A stretch of DNA of 64,000 bases. Origin: Rossellomorea marisflavi (GTDB lineage Bacteria > Bacillota > Bacilli > Bacillales > Bacillaceae_B). Positions 56,301-64,000 of the stretch are shown here, piece by piece. The notes beneath the pieces were generated by a model, which saw nothing but the letters and a program-made list of their open reading frames with translations, was not told the origin of the DNA and searched no databases. Made by a program: the position numbers and the translations under genes. The stretch's first letter is position 1. Each line of letters starts with the position of its first letter. Location of the stretch: assembly GCA_003667865.1 (NCBI GenBank), contig CP033051.1, positions 2,191,501 to 2,255,500 on the forward strand, in the 5' to 3' direction.

Positions 56301-58260
56301 TAAGGAAGATTGGAAATTGAGTGAATGATAAAGGTTCATTACCATCTTCATTAAGAAATTCAATATCGTATTCCTTGTTATCATAGAGAATTACCGTGTC
56401 GGTGTCTGCAATAAACTCATAAAATGCTCTCGTTACCCCATGAGGAGTAATAACTGATACATCTTGAAGCGAATATCTAGACTTTAACTCTTCAACTGTG
56501 ATGCTAGTATCCCCATCGTAAAGAGAGATTAAATGTTTAGGCAAAATAATGTTTACTTGTGATGAGACACCATCTACCTCTACAATGAAATCTTCCTCAA
56601 TAATAGCATTAGGGTCAGTTACCTCTGTAAAATCAGGTTTATATAAACGAACTACCGCATCAGGCTTTATAGTTGTGATGTCATCCACATAATCTAGATA
56701 AGTTGTCCCTTTTAAAATATTCATTTGTGTAACAGTTACTGCTAATAGATGCTCTACCCCTTTTACAAAAACACGTTGACCTGAATCAATTTTTGTGTCT
56801 AGTGGAAGAATATTACCTTCAGCATCCGTTACGACAATTTGGTCCGCTGTGTGACTACCATCCCAAGTGAAGCTACCCTTGTACTCTTCAATTGTCATAC
56901 CGAATGGGTCTACACCCATTTGAAGAGTAGGTAAACCATCAGGTGGGTTAGTTGTATCTAGAGTTGGGTCATTTGTTGCTGTTTTATAGATAGTTAAACC
57001 ATAACCAAAGTTATTGTCCTTACCATCGATACCCAAATCTTGAGTTTGAGATTCTAATTTAGCACGAAGCTCTGCAGGTGTTGCAGTAGGGTATTGCTCT
57101 TTTAATAAAGCAAGTAAACCTGTAACATGTGGTGCTGCTTGAGATGTTCCGTTAGATGAAGCGAATTGGTTGTTTATAAATGTGCTCATTATTCCTACCC
57201 CTGGTGCCGTTACATCTACTTCTGGTCCGACACTTGCGAAGTCAGAAATTTCTTTGTCAGCCTTTACTGCTGAAACTGCAATTACATTTTCATACGCTGC
57301 AGGGTAACTTACTGGTGCAATATGAGTTTGAACCATTTGGTTGTTTTCATCTATACCATCTCGCTCAGAAGAATTACCCGATGCTGCAACCATTAGGATA
57401 CCTGCATCATGTGCTTTGTTGATTGCTGTTTCTAATGACAATGAGTGACTATCTAGACCTAGACTCATATTAATGATATCCATCTGGTTATCAATTGACC
57501 ATTGAATACCATCTAGAATATCCGCTAGAGTACCAACACCCATAGAATCCATTGCTTTAACTGCATAAAGTTGTACATCAGGTGCAATACCAACTACCCC
57601 TGAATTATTGTTATTTGCTGCGATGATACCTGCAACGTGAGTACCATGACCGTTATCATCATTATATAGGGATTCTGAATGGGCTTCAGCTTCCTCACCA
57701 GTTAAATCACCTAGTGTGCTTACGCCACCTGCAATTGTTAATTCAGGGTGACTTGCAATACCGGAGTCAATAACCGCTACTTTTACCCCTTTGCCCGTTA
57801 CATTATCTGTTTGAGATTGAGCATTTGGATTAACCATCTGATAATGGAAGTAATCTTCCTCTACTTGAGTTGTGTTAAGAACTTTTACATCTGAAGTGTC
57901 TACCTTAACCTTTTGGTTTACCTCAGAGAAAGCTACAGAATAATTTGAATAGATATCAGTTAATTCTGCCTGAGATAATGAAATGGTTACAGATGGGATA
58001 ATACGTAATTCACTAAGAATATTATGTCCATCTGAAATGAAACGCTCTTTTTCTTCCTGAGAAGTAAATGTAACAATAATATCTTGCTTGAACTCTATCT
58101 TGATTTGTTGCTCTGTACCTTCAGATGAGCTAGGAGTGTACGCCAATACAGAAGTATTAGATACCAGTAATGCAGATAATAATCCTGCTGAGACTGCTTT
58201 GCGAAACAGACGTTGTATCTTCCGTTTCTTCTGTTGCTGAACATAGTTGTAATACTTCAT
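53380..58260 (-). CDS. Giant cell-surface subtilase with repeat modules and three SLH domains
   Basis: 1626 residues. Signal peptide (1-40, cleavage after VLA), an inhibitor-I9-like propeptide (about 50-122), and an S8 catalytic domain with D165 (AVIDSG), H205 (NGHGTHVAG), oxyanion N296 and S373 (NGTSQAAP), all intact. About 430-1150 is a series of seven or eight modules of some 85 residues, each with a TVxDLxxxY...VxNxxGxxI...VxVDGV pattern. A Pro/Thr linker and a Gly/Ser stretch (about 1155-1195) lead to a coiled domain, then three SLH domains (about 1450-1626: HWAENDI, DGHWAEQYI, SVKSQVAI) that bind secondary wall polymers. It is a wall-anchored exoprotease; the repeats may space it from the wall or bind substrate. 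Confidence 0.93.
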   Translation of the reverse strand: MKYYNYVQQQKKRKIQRLFRKAVSAGLLSALLVSNTSVLAYTPSSSEGTEQQIKIEFKQDIIVTFTSQEEKERFISDGHNILSELRIIPSVTISLSQAELTDIYSNYSVAFSEVNQKVKVDTSDVKVLNTTQVEEDYFHYQMVNPNAQSQTDNVTGKGVKVAVIDSGIASHPELTIAGGVSTLGDLTGEEAEAHSESLYNDDNGHGTHVAGIIAANNNNSGVVGIAPDVQLYAVKAMDSMGVGTLADILDGIQWSIDNQMDIINMSLGLDSHSLSLETAINKAHDAGILMVAASGNSSERDGIDENNQMVQTHIAPVSYPAAYENVIAVSAVKADKEISDFASVGPEVDVTAPGVGIMSTFINNQFASSNGTSQAAPHVTGLLALLKEQYPTATPAELRAKLESQTQDLGIDGKDNNFGYGLTIYKTATNDPTLDTTNPPDGLPTLQMGVDPFGMTIEEYKGSFTWDGSHTADQIVVTDAEGNILPLDTKIDSGQRVFVKGVEHLLAVTVTQMNILKGTTYLDYVDDITTIKPDAVVRLYKPDFTEVTDPNAIIEEDFIVEVDGVSSQVNIILPKHLISLYDGDTSITVEELKSRYSLQDVSVITPHGVTRAFYEFIADTDTVILYDNKEYDIEFLNEDGNEPLSFTQFPIFLKQGEDTVTVGDLRSMYQGSELVVENLDGTILQEDTSIVSDDYKIHFQGVTKLAHIIPYENQSPDTTSDTTPSYNTIMDINVPTGGSPLSVIKQDLINAGYTINSIKDEAGVLVNEGTILLGGETLFAETPSGNIKLTISHRVIIATGGDTVADLFTDLRQVYPTQSIVVYNENRQPITNEQDTSVVTEKFLVAVDGVFHSVEFSQNQPTTPTNPTSPTDPGDVRVDHTDYIVKVDNFSIGMGFIMSAISAKIDDINTPFEVVDKNGNIIPFNGPAHDVMFLKLSGATYDLVLHKDIAENTNVGVLKDTIYDTHLITPTITDANGNERLTSETIENGDIITLEGVKFIANVPTTPVNLPEKTINAPLGIITVGDVMALFPPNSDITIFNENGHPLRIQDIVSDGYSIEYMGTVSELVFTSVIVGTDVTVDDVINSANASSSTPIAVRDRNGNEVTGSAIVETGYTVKVDELTFTLQVVPPAPTLPTTPTTPTTPPTTNPVDNGGSSGGGSAPTPTTPTTPKDEVKTPDKVGDKGVEEISKRVVKVESGKNEEANKGSVDVEVKVVKTKEGKVRDQVDLDVNKIKEAINKSAQKENGKVTLTVTEDPKQPANEVLVTLPKDVAKELSGSKNVLEIITKNVKLEVSPDKLESNKEDIYFNIVEADNTQKELDEKAKVISTIMKNQPKGLVVGKPLEIHSNITTNTELFFNLEDNKGILNATQLDFFKKYVETAKQQGLVTADDLYKESAKRLFANLDMFIEHSDGEDVLTDTVVKLDKDGNLGLAVTVNEFSTFTVVSMSSSTFTDTNGHWAENDIVTLADLGVVSGYDDGSFKPENTVTRAQFAKMLVNVLGYDLSEKKVQFSDSDGHWAEQYIQTAFENGLIKGYSLDTFKPNQQITREHMALILANALKEKASVNGKDFTDTSKLSVKSQVAIEKIAALGLIEGYKNGTFKPQNNLTRAQAVTVLVRLLNLEN

Positions 58261-59122
58261 AAATGTACCTCCAAAAATATTAAATATAATGCTAATGTAC
58301 TAGTACAAGAGTTATATCGGAATTATTTTCCGTTATTATATAGGACTGAAAAAATATTTATTAATACTTTATTGGGGTTATATTGGAGGATATAAATGAT
58401 TTGTATATATATATTTCGTTGTCTATAAAACTTATATTAGAGGGACTTTTTATCTAGATGAAAATAGGTAAAAGGATTATGTAATAATAGTTACTTTTAT
58501 ACAAAAATTTAAAATTGTTAGAATGGAAAAAAGGAATTGGTATAGGTTGAAGAAGAAAGAACCAATTTATTAATTAATGTCTAAAGTTCTATAATGAAAT
58601 GAACATTGAGAAAATTAAAAGGTGTAGGTGTGTTACATATTTGTTATCCAGAGAAAGTGTCTGATGATACAAGGTAACTCGAAGTTATATAGGAGAATTT
58701 GAAAGTACGGAGTTGCACCTTGGGTTGCTATATTCAAGTAAAGTAGACATGCATACTTTTATATAAAGGAAAGACTTTACCGCTATATTAAGAAACGTTT
58801 TTTTTATTCCGAGACAGAATATTATGCTAATATGGAATTAATTGTTAATGTGGGTATAGTCTATTTCTATATATAATTTGTATGTTTTGGCTAGAAGGAT
58901 AAGCTGAATTTTTCTTAAGAATTTGCCTATGTTTTAGTGGAGTATACTAAGACATCTATATACTATAGATCAAGATGCAATGGAATGATCATGGGAATAA
59001 AATCTATTGGAATCGCATTAAATTATTTATGGAATAACAGTAGCAAGAAGTTAAAATGCCAATTTTCCTATTAATATACAAGCAATAAATTGGTCGTAGA
59101 ATAGCAAGTAGGAGAAGAGACA
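58261..59122. other. 862-base non-coding gap
   Basis: Very AT-rich. A TATATATATA tract stands at about 58400-58420. I see no coding frame longer than 30 codons with a convincing start and no repeat. It probably carries the promoter of the large protease on the minus strand. Confidence 0.5.
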
Positions 59123-60006
59123 ATGAATCAAAATAGAATTAAGTTAAGTGGTGGGTTCCATAATGAAGTTTATTATATAGAAGGAACAGAATTTCAAAGG
59201 ATAAGACGAAAGAGATGGTCTTACAAGAATTAGAATGGATGAGTTTTCTCTCTGATAATGGAATGGTAATTGCAAAACCAATGCGGTCATTAGAAGTTCG
59301 GGATGGCAACGTTCATGCCTATTTTGAATATATCGAAGGAGAGCAAGTTGACGTTACAAACATTCATCATTGGAATGAAGCGAACTTTAGGCAGCTCGGC
59401 AGAATGATTGGAAAAATGCATTCATTATCAAAGGAATTCAAGTTGGCAGTGAACCATCGTCCCGTATGGACTTGTGATACCCCTGATGTTTACGGTATTC
59501 GAAAGAATTTAGAGCCTTTGGTAATAGAGCGTTATGATGAATGGATGAAACACCTATCTAGTTATCTACCAACGATCGATACGTTTGGGTTTATTCACAA
59601 TGATTTTCATCAGGGTAATATTCTAGTCAGAGAGGGCATTCTTACAATTATTGATTTTGATGAGTGTTCATTTAATTGGTTTGCACAGGATTTGGCTGTT
59701 CTTTTCTATCATGCTTATTGGCAAAATGGTTCTTTTACAAATGATGATAAAGAACAATTTGTTCATACTTTTATGTCTCAAGTTTTTGCTGGATATCAGG
59801 AAGAAAACAAATTGGATGCCGTTATTGTCAAGCAGATACCTATTTTCCTTAAACTTAGAGAAATTTTTTTATTTCAATTATTTACGAAAGAATGGGATTT
59901 GGAACAATTGCAGGATTGGCTGAAGTATACAATACATGATTTGAAAGTGAAAATTTCAAGTGAAGAGCCATATGGTGGAATTTATGATTTTGGTATCTTT
60001 GTATAA
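59123..60006 (+). pseudogene. Aminoglycoside/choline-kinase-like phosphotransferase, frameshifted
   Basis: After AGGAGAAGAG the ATG at 59123 opens a frame reading LSGGFHNEVYYIEGT, the N-lobe glycine loop of APH-type kinases, then stops at about 59233. The rest (ISKDKTKEMVLQELEWM on) continues in another frame to 60006, with catalytic HNDFHQGNILV and IDFDECSFNW intact. The junction near 59186-59191 also lacks the few residues that carry the ATP-binding Lys strand, so more than one base is probably missing. Likely inactive, unless read from the ATG at 59215 (263 residues without the loop). Confidence 0.8.
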
Positions 60007-60063
60007 CGGTGAGACAGGAGGGGAGATAGAAAGTCAGTCCCCTCAAGTAAGAAAATAGTACTG

Positions 60064-60261
60064 TTAATTTTTGTTTCTTTTCATACGTTTAGTCATAATC
60101 ACTCTCTCTTCAATCTGTTTCCGTTGGGCTTCTAATTCCTTTATTCTGGAAGAGATATGATTCATTTTAAGAATTATATCTTGCTCGCGTTTTTGTAATT
60201 GTTGTTTCTTTTGTTTTATGTTCATTTCTTCTAGTTGTAGTACTTCATCAATTCCAAACAA
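60064..60261 (-). CDS. Small coiled-coil protein
   Basis: 65 residues starting TTG at 60261 after AAGGAG. Almost entirely a coiled coil of Gln, Lys and Glu (LQKREQDIILKMNHISSRIK, then ELEAQRKQIEERV) with a basic tail. No family recognised. Confidence 0.55.
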   Translation of the reverse strand: MFGIDEVLQLEEMNIKQKKQQLQKREQDIILKMNHISSRIKELEAQRKQIEERVIMTKRMKRNKN

Positions 60262-60374
60262 AGTCGTTCTCCTTCTCTTATATTGTTTATTATTATTCTA
60301 CATAAAGAAATTCGTAGTTTCTATAAAAATCATAAAGGAAAAATTTTTTCTATATTGGAAAGGGGTAAAAGCAG

Positions 60375-61094
60375 ATGATCGTACCGAATCCCTATTTTGA
60401 TTGGATTCAAAAAGAAACGGATCAAGTAAACAATACCTCATCGGATTGGAAGGGAAATGTGGTCACTCATTGCATTCCGAAACGGTATCAGTACTTCTGT
60501 AAAATATTTCATCGTATGTACCAAGACAAAAATATCTCAAATGAACAACTTCTTTGGAGAGACTGTGATCCTAATGAAGAGTTTGTGCTCGGTAATCTAA
60601 TAACCTATAAGGAATTAGCTGAAAAGTATCGTCTGAACTATACAAAAGAATTTAGCACCAACTCTATTAGTATGTTGTTCAATAGGTCATTGCCTAGATA
60701 TTTAATTAGTCCTGAGGAAGGGGACATGGAGATCGACATGGTTAAGGAAATAGTAAAAAATTTAAATCCTTTTTCACAGGGAAAGCGATGCTATTTCTAT
60801 TATCCGTTTCTCAAAAAGAGGCATTGGGATGGAGAAGATCAAATTTTTCAAGGAGCACTGGAGGAGGTTTTAGTGCTTTCTACCAAAGAAGATCCTCTAG
60901 GGTCCCCGACATATTGGTGGCCGGAGGATAAAAGCTGGTGTCTATGTACTGATTTTGACCTAGATTTTACTTTGTTTGGTGGGACAAAAGAAATGGTCGA
61001 AAGTATCCTCAACAATCCTTTGTTAGAGGCAATTTGGGTGGATTCTAATACTAGAATTGATTATAGAGCGGATGAGGGGAATGTACCGAACTAG
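60375..61094 (+). CDS. Conserved hypothetical protein
   Basis: 239 residues, no signal peptide, no membrane span. Aromatic and acidic; a start PNPYFDWIQKET and a C-terminal WCLCTDFDLDFTLFGG stretch. I do not recognise a family; it is about as long as the protein at 12529-13251 and shares the spacing of a basic patch near residue 40, so a distant relation is possible. GGGG lies 9 bases before the ATG. Confidence 0.55.
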   Translation: MIVPNPYFDWIQKETDQVNNTSSDWKGNVVTHCIPKRYQYFCKIFHRMYQDKNISNEQLLWRDCDPNEEFVLGNLITYKELAEKYRLNYTKEFSTNSISMLFNRSLPRYLISPEEGDMEIDMVKEIVKNLNPFSQGKRCYFYYPFLKKRHWDGEDQIFQGALEEVLVLSTKEDPLGSPTYWWPEDKSWCLCTDFDLDFTLFGGTKEMVESILNNPLLEAIWVDSNTRIDYRADEGNVPN

Positions 61095-61297
61095 TAGAAA
61101 AGAGAAGTGAGCACCACTTCCCTTTTTTATTACTTATGTCTCTATAAAAGTTAATATAAAATTCATTTAGGATGTTGTAATTATCAGAAAATTAGTGCTG
61201 TGTATGTTAGTATGAAACTATATATTTCTTGCTTTCTAAGTGGAATCTATAAGTTTAAAAGAGTAATAGATACAAATCTAAAAGGAGAGTACTACTA

Positions 61298-61447
61298 ATG
61301 GAATTTATATTTGTGCTTGCATTTGTAGGAATACTAATCACGTGTCTTTCAATTGAAGCAAAATTAAAAAGAAACGTACAACAAAATGAGGAAATGATTA
61401 AATTACTAACAGAGATACGGGACAAGGATACAAAATTTTTTAATTAA
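61298..61447 (+). CDS. Small single-span membrane protein
   Basis: 49 residues: hydrophobic MEFIFVLAFVGILITCLSIE followed by a charged helix (KRNVQQNEEMIKLLTEIRDK). AAAGGAGAG precedes the ATG. The same plan as the gene at 10186-10350, a common type of Bacillus small membrane protein. Confidence 0.6.
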   Translation: MEFIFVLAFVGILITCLSIEAKLKRNVQQNEEMIKLLTEIRDKDTKFFN

Positions 61448-61579
61448 TTTTTCATTCATTATTTAAAATGGTAAGTGACTTAACGTAGACAAAACTATTT
61501 TAGGAACAATTCGTCTAATTATATATATTATTCAATGTAGTTCTGTTTTTTATATAACAAGGACTGGGCAGGTGTTCAA

Positions 61580-62029
61580 ATGAGTGAAGGGTTTTACTAT
61601 ATCGTAACACTTTTATCAATTTTTATTAGTCCTGTTATTTTTAGAATCATTGGAAGACGATTTTTATCCTATAGTAGCTGGGGTGTAGTAGCTTTATTTT
61701 TTATAAGTTGGTATTGGGCTATTCATTATAAAGGAACACCGGAAGATTCATACCTTGGAGAAATTGCTTTCACTATCATGATTTGTATATCCACTATTCT
61801 AGTATGGATGTCACTTTGCCTTTTCATTAAGCAGATGTTCCAAACATCTAGTGTATATATGATTATTTTTGTAATCGTATCAGGTGGTGCAGCGTTACTG
61901 TTTGCAATTGATTTTCAATTCCCTGCAAGTTTGGATATCTTTTATGCACATTTTCACTTTTTCTTTCTGAATATACTGATTGTATCTAGCATATCTGCAT
62001 GGGGTTTTTATAGATTTAAAAAGCTGTAA
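61580..62029 (+). CDS. Integral membrane protein, unknown
   Basis: 149 residues with four hydrophobic segments. No charged motif inside the membrane. The ribosome binding site (CAGGTG) is weak. Followed by two more small membrane protein genes on the same strand. Confidence 0.65.
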   Translation: MSEGFYYIVTLLSIFISPVIFRIIGRRFLSYSSWGVVALFFISWYWAIHYKGTPEDSYLGEIAFTIMICISTILVWMSLCLFIKQMFQTSSVYMIIFVIVSGGAALLFAIDFQFPASLDIFYAHFHFFFLNILIVSSISAWGFYRFKKL

Positions 62030-62136
62030 TTCCTTATTATAGGAAAGTATCAGAGGTTATATAGAAAACAAGAAATAGTGGGGACTATGATAAATGTATT
62101 AGAAAATAATAATGTTTTTTTCTGAGAGGAGTGGTA

Positions 62137-62403
62137 ATGATTACATCAAGTAGAAAAAAATACATCGTCTTAACTCTGATTACCATATCATTATTTCTTC
62201 CATACCTTATTAACAGTCCGTTTAGTCAACTATTGAATCACGATATTCTCTATTGTTTTCTCACAGGTTGGAATCTATTTATACTATGTATTGTGGTGAT
62301 GTCTTTGAGATGGTCTTATAGGAAAAAGAACACGGGAGCTGTAACTTTTTTACTTTTTTACTTACTCTTTCTTATTGTTACAACAATTGTTTTTCTAATG
62401 TAA
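62137..62403 (+). CDS. Small two- or three-span membrane protein
   Basis: 88 residues from the ATG at 62137 (GAGAGGAG just upstream); a GTG at 62131 is the alternative. Three hydrophobic segments and no recognisable family. Confidence 0.6.
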   Translation: MITSSRKKYIVLTLITISLFLPYLINSPFSQLLNHDILYCFLTGWNLFILCIVVMSLRWSYRKKNTGAVTFLLFYLLFLIVTTIVFLM

Positions 62404-62447
62404 TGTCCTTATTTTACTGAACATTAAAGATATTGGGAGTGGTTCAC

Positions 62448-63005
62448 TTGGTAACAAACCTATATTTTGTAAGACATGCTCATTCTACCTATACACCTGA
62501 AGAACTGACACGTCCTTTATCAGCTACAGGATTAGAAGATGCTAAAAAGGTTCAGAATTTACTCGTGAATGAAACCATCCATCATGTAGTCTCAAGTCCG
62601 TACTTAAGAGCAATTCAAACGGTTGAGGGAGTGGCAATGTCATTTGAAAAGGAAATTCAACTAGTAGAAGATTTTAAAGAAAGAAAACTAACCGAAGAGC
62701 AAGCCAAGGACTTTGATGATGCCATTCTAAAAGTTTGGGAGAATCCCAATTTTGCTTGGGATGGAGGAGAATCGAATAATGCTGCTCAACAAAGGGGAGT
62801 TCATGCTACAAAGCTTCTATTAGATGAATACCGTGGTGAAAATACAGTTATAGGAACACATGGCAATATAATGGTCCTAATTATGAATTATTTTGATTCG
62901 CAGTATGATTTCAAATTCTGGAGAAAGCTTGCGATGCCTGATATCTACAAACTAACCTTTGACAACTACAAACTTATTGGTTGTAAAAGGATATGGAGAG
63001 ATTGA
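62448..63005 (+). CDS. Histidine phosphatase family protein
   Basis: 185 residues from a TTG at 62448 with GGGAGTGG upstream; an in-frame TTG at 62433 lacks one. Catalytic VRHAHSTYT near the N-terminus (RHA instead of RHG), SSPYLRAIQTVEGVA, then VIGTHGNIMVLI with the second His. This is the intact member of the family in the window. It probably acts on small phosphate esters. Confidence 0.88.
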   Translation: MVTNLYFVRHAHSTYTPEELTRPLSATGLEDAKKVQNLLVNETIHHVVSSPYLRAIQTVEGVAMSFEKEIQLVEDFKERKLTEEQAKDFDDAILKVWENPNFAWDGGESNNAAQQRGVHATKLLLDEYRGENTVIGTHGNIMVLIMNYFDSQYDFKFWRKLAMPDIYKLTFDNYKLIGCKRIWRD

Positions 63006-63170
63006 ATGATTTATACGATATAGAAGGTCTATTGGTTTTAAAGAGTGTATTACCTGTTTTTTAACCGTCAGCATTGATGAAGTAATAGCAAAATGTAGTT
63101 GGATGCAGCTAGGAATTAAGTAAAACATCTTGTGTTAGTCAAATATAAATAAAGTGCTAGGGGGATTCAA

Positions 63171-63449
63171 TTGGACAGTACCATTTTATTACATGCACTT
63201 GTTTTCATTGGTCAAATTGTAGGTGTTAGTTTATTTATGGGGATTATATCTTCAATTTATATGAAAAATCCCAAAAAAGGAATTATTTTCGTTATTCTAT
63301 ACATATTGCTTATGATTTATCCTTTATATCTCGGGTTTAACTATTCAGTTGTAATGGGAGTCGCTATGTTATGTATTTACATAATTCTTGGCCTGACTTT
63401 ATTCTTCTATATAAAAAAGAAAAGGTATAAAGAAAAAACAGCTATATAA
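63171..63449 (+). CDS. Small integral membrane protein
   Basis: 92 residues beginning TTG at 63171 after TAGGGGGA. Three hydrophobic segments and a basic end (KKKRYKEKTAI). No family recognised. Confidence 0.6.
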   Translation: MDSTILLHALVFIGQIVGVSLFMGIISSIYMKNPKKGIIFVILYILLMIYPLYLGFNYSVVMGVAMLCIYIILGLTLFFYIKKKRYKEKTAI

Positions 63450-63472
63450 TGTTTGAAAAATCGTTTAATCAT

Positions 63473-63508
63473 GGCACTTCTTTTTATTGAAAAGATGTGC
63501 TTTTTTTA
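63473..63508 (+). terminator. Terminator
   Basis: GGCACTTCTTTT and AAAAGATGTGC form a stem followed by T7. Confidence 0.6.
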
Positions 63509-63645
63509 TGTTGTGGGAAAAAGTAGAAATGATTAGAATTACAAGGGCAATGTGGTGACAAAAATAGAAGCTTAGGTTGTAGATCGTTCATTTTCTTGAA
63601 GGGTAATGGAATGGTACAGTAACAAAAATTAGGTGATAACACTCA

Positions 63646-63834
63646 TTATCCCTTTTCTGTCGAACATGATTTTTGACACTTTACAATGTACTCGTCTAGT
63701 TCTTGGCTGAGTGAAATCGCTTTCATGCTATTTAAACCATCCTGTTGTCCGACTTGTATTAATTCTTTTCTTAACAACTCGATACGATTTCTTAGTTCCT
63801 CAGGTGATTCTACAGATTGATTGCCTTCTTTCAT
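63646..63834 (-). CDS. Spo0E-like sporulation regulatory phosphatase
   Basis: 62 residues. The Spo0E family motif SxxLDxxIxxxQ is present as SLSQELDEYIVKCQ, preceded by IELLRKELIQVG. These small helical proteins dephosphorylate Spo0A-P and delay sporulation. The second half has two Cys residues. TAAGGAGT precedes the ATG. Standalone gene. Confidence 0.88.
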   Translation of the reverse strand: MKEGNQSVESPEELRNRIELLRKELIQVGQQDGLNSMKAISLSQELDEYIVKCQKSCSTEKG

Positions 63835-64000
63835 CTTCTAGACTCCTTACAAAAACAATTTAAACATACAAAAACCATTATACAAATTCCAATCGGATTT
63901 GTATATATTTAGAAATAATTGGCTCCAATTTTGTAAATTGAAGAACGCAATTATTAAGAAAAAAGAGTTGTCGTAGGAGTGATGGGATTCATCTTTACCT

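Noticed and set aside
58382..58430. Nine-codon frame after TGGAGG
   Set aside because: Good ribosome binding site but only nine codons; no leader-peptide context.
1..64000. CRISPR arrays, tRNA, rRNA, transposases, phage genes
   Set aside because: I looked for regular direct repeats, CCA-ended cloverleafs and transposase motifs and found none that I can support.

Overview
The window is chromosomal DNA of a low-GC, spore-forming Firmicute of the family Bacillaceae. The signs are strong AGGAGG-type ribosome binding sites with frequent TTG and GTG starts, Zur and Fur boxes of the Bacillus type, a Spo0E-like phosphatase, a DUF2524 small protein, an AprX-type subtilase, a PbuE-type adenine riboswitch and an S-layer-anchored exoprotease. 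I found no rRNA, tRNA, CRISPR array, phage or transposase gene. Most of the window is accessory chromosome: small transcription units, many of them single enzymes.

Layout. 1-19.3 kb holds regulators (two MerR), a MEDS-domain histidine kinase, GNAT acetyltransferases, nucleotide and small-molecule enzymes (cytidine deaminase-like, Nudix, uridine-kinase-like), a TerC protein, a full-length GGDEF-EAL protein, and a divergent nitroreductase/azoreductase pair. 19.9-26.7 kb is a zinc-starvation island. Four Zur-like operators control an FAD oxidoreductase, a ZagA/YciC COG0523 GTPase with a cysteine-poor ribosomal protein L33, and two convergent copies of a UPF0718 permease/TIGR03943 pair. 26.9-30.6 kb carries small envelope proteins and an operon of a Ser-rich lipoprotein, a YgiC-type ATP-grasp ligase and a DUF350 membrane protein. 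31.2-33.1 kb holds an AprX-like intracellular subtilase followed by an orphan copy of its N-terminal domain; both genes have the same 30-bp palindrome against the ribosome binding site. 34-43 kb holds a fasciclin protein, a second TerC, a LysE exporter, isoaspartyl dipeptidase, a nitroreductase behind a perfect palindrome, and lipoproteins. 43.5-46.8 kb is a Fur-boxed siderophore uptake system without its own ATPase. 46.9-48.3 kb is pbuE under an adenine riboswitch. 48.5-58.3 kb holds a chemoreceptor, a TetR/SDR divergent pair and a 1626-residue subtilase with SLH domains. 58.3-64 kb holds small membrane proteins, a broken aminoglycoside-type phosphotransferase, a histidine phosphatase and the Spo0E-like protein.

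Common themes are metal homeostasis (zinc, iron, two TerC proteins), redox and quinone defence, and secreted or intracellular subtilases. Several genes are split by apparent one-base indels (histidine kinase, two histidine phosphatases, uridine kinase start, phosphotransferase). These are either real pseudogenes or residual sequencing errors. Two copies of a nested-palindrome repeat (17.1 and 39.75 kb) and one GC-rich Bacillaceae-type repeat (43.33 kb) occupy intergenic gaps.
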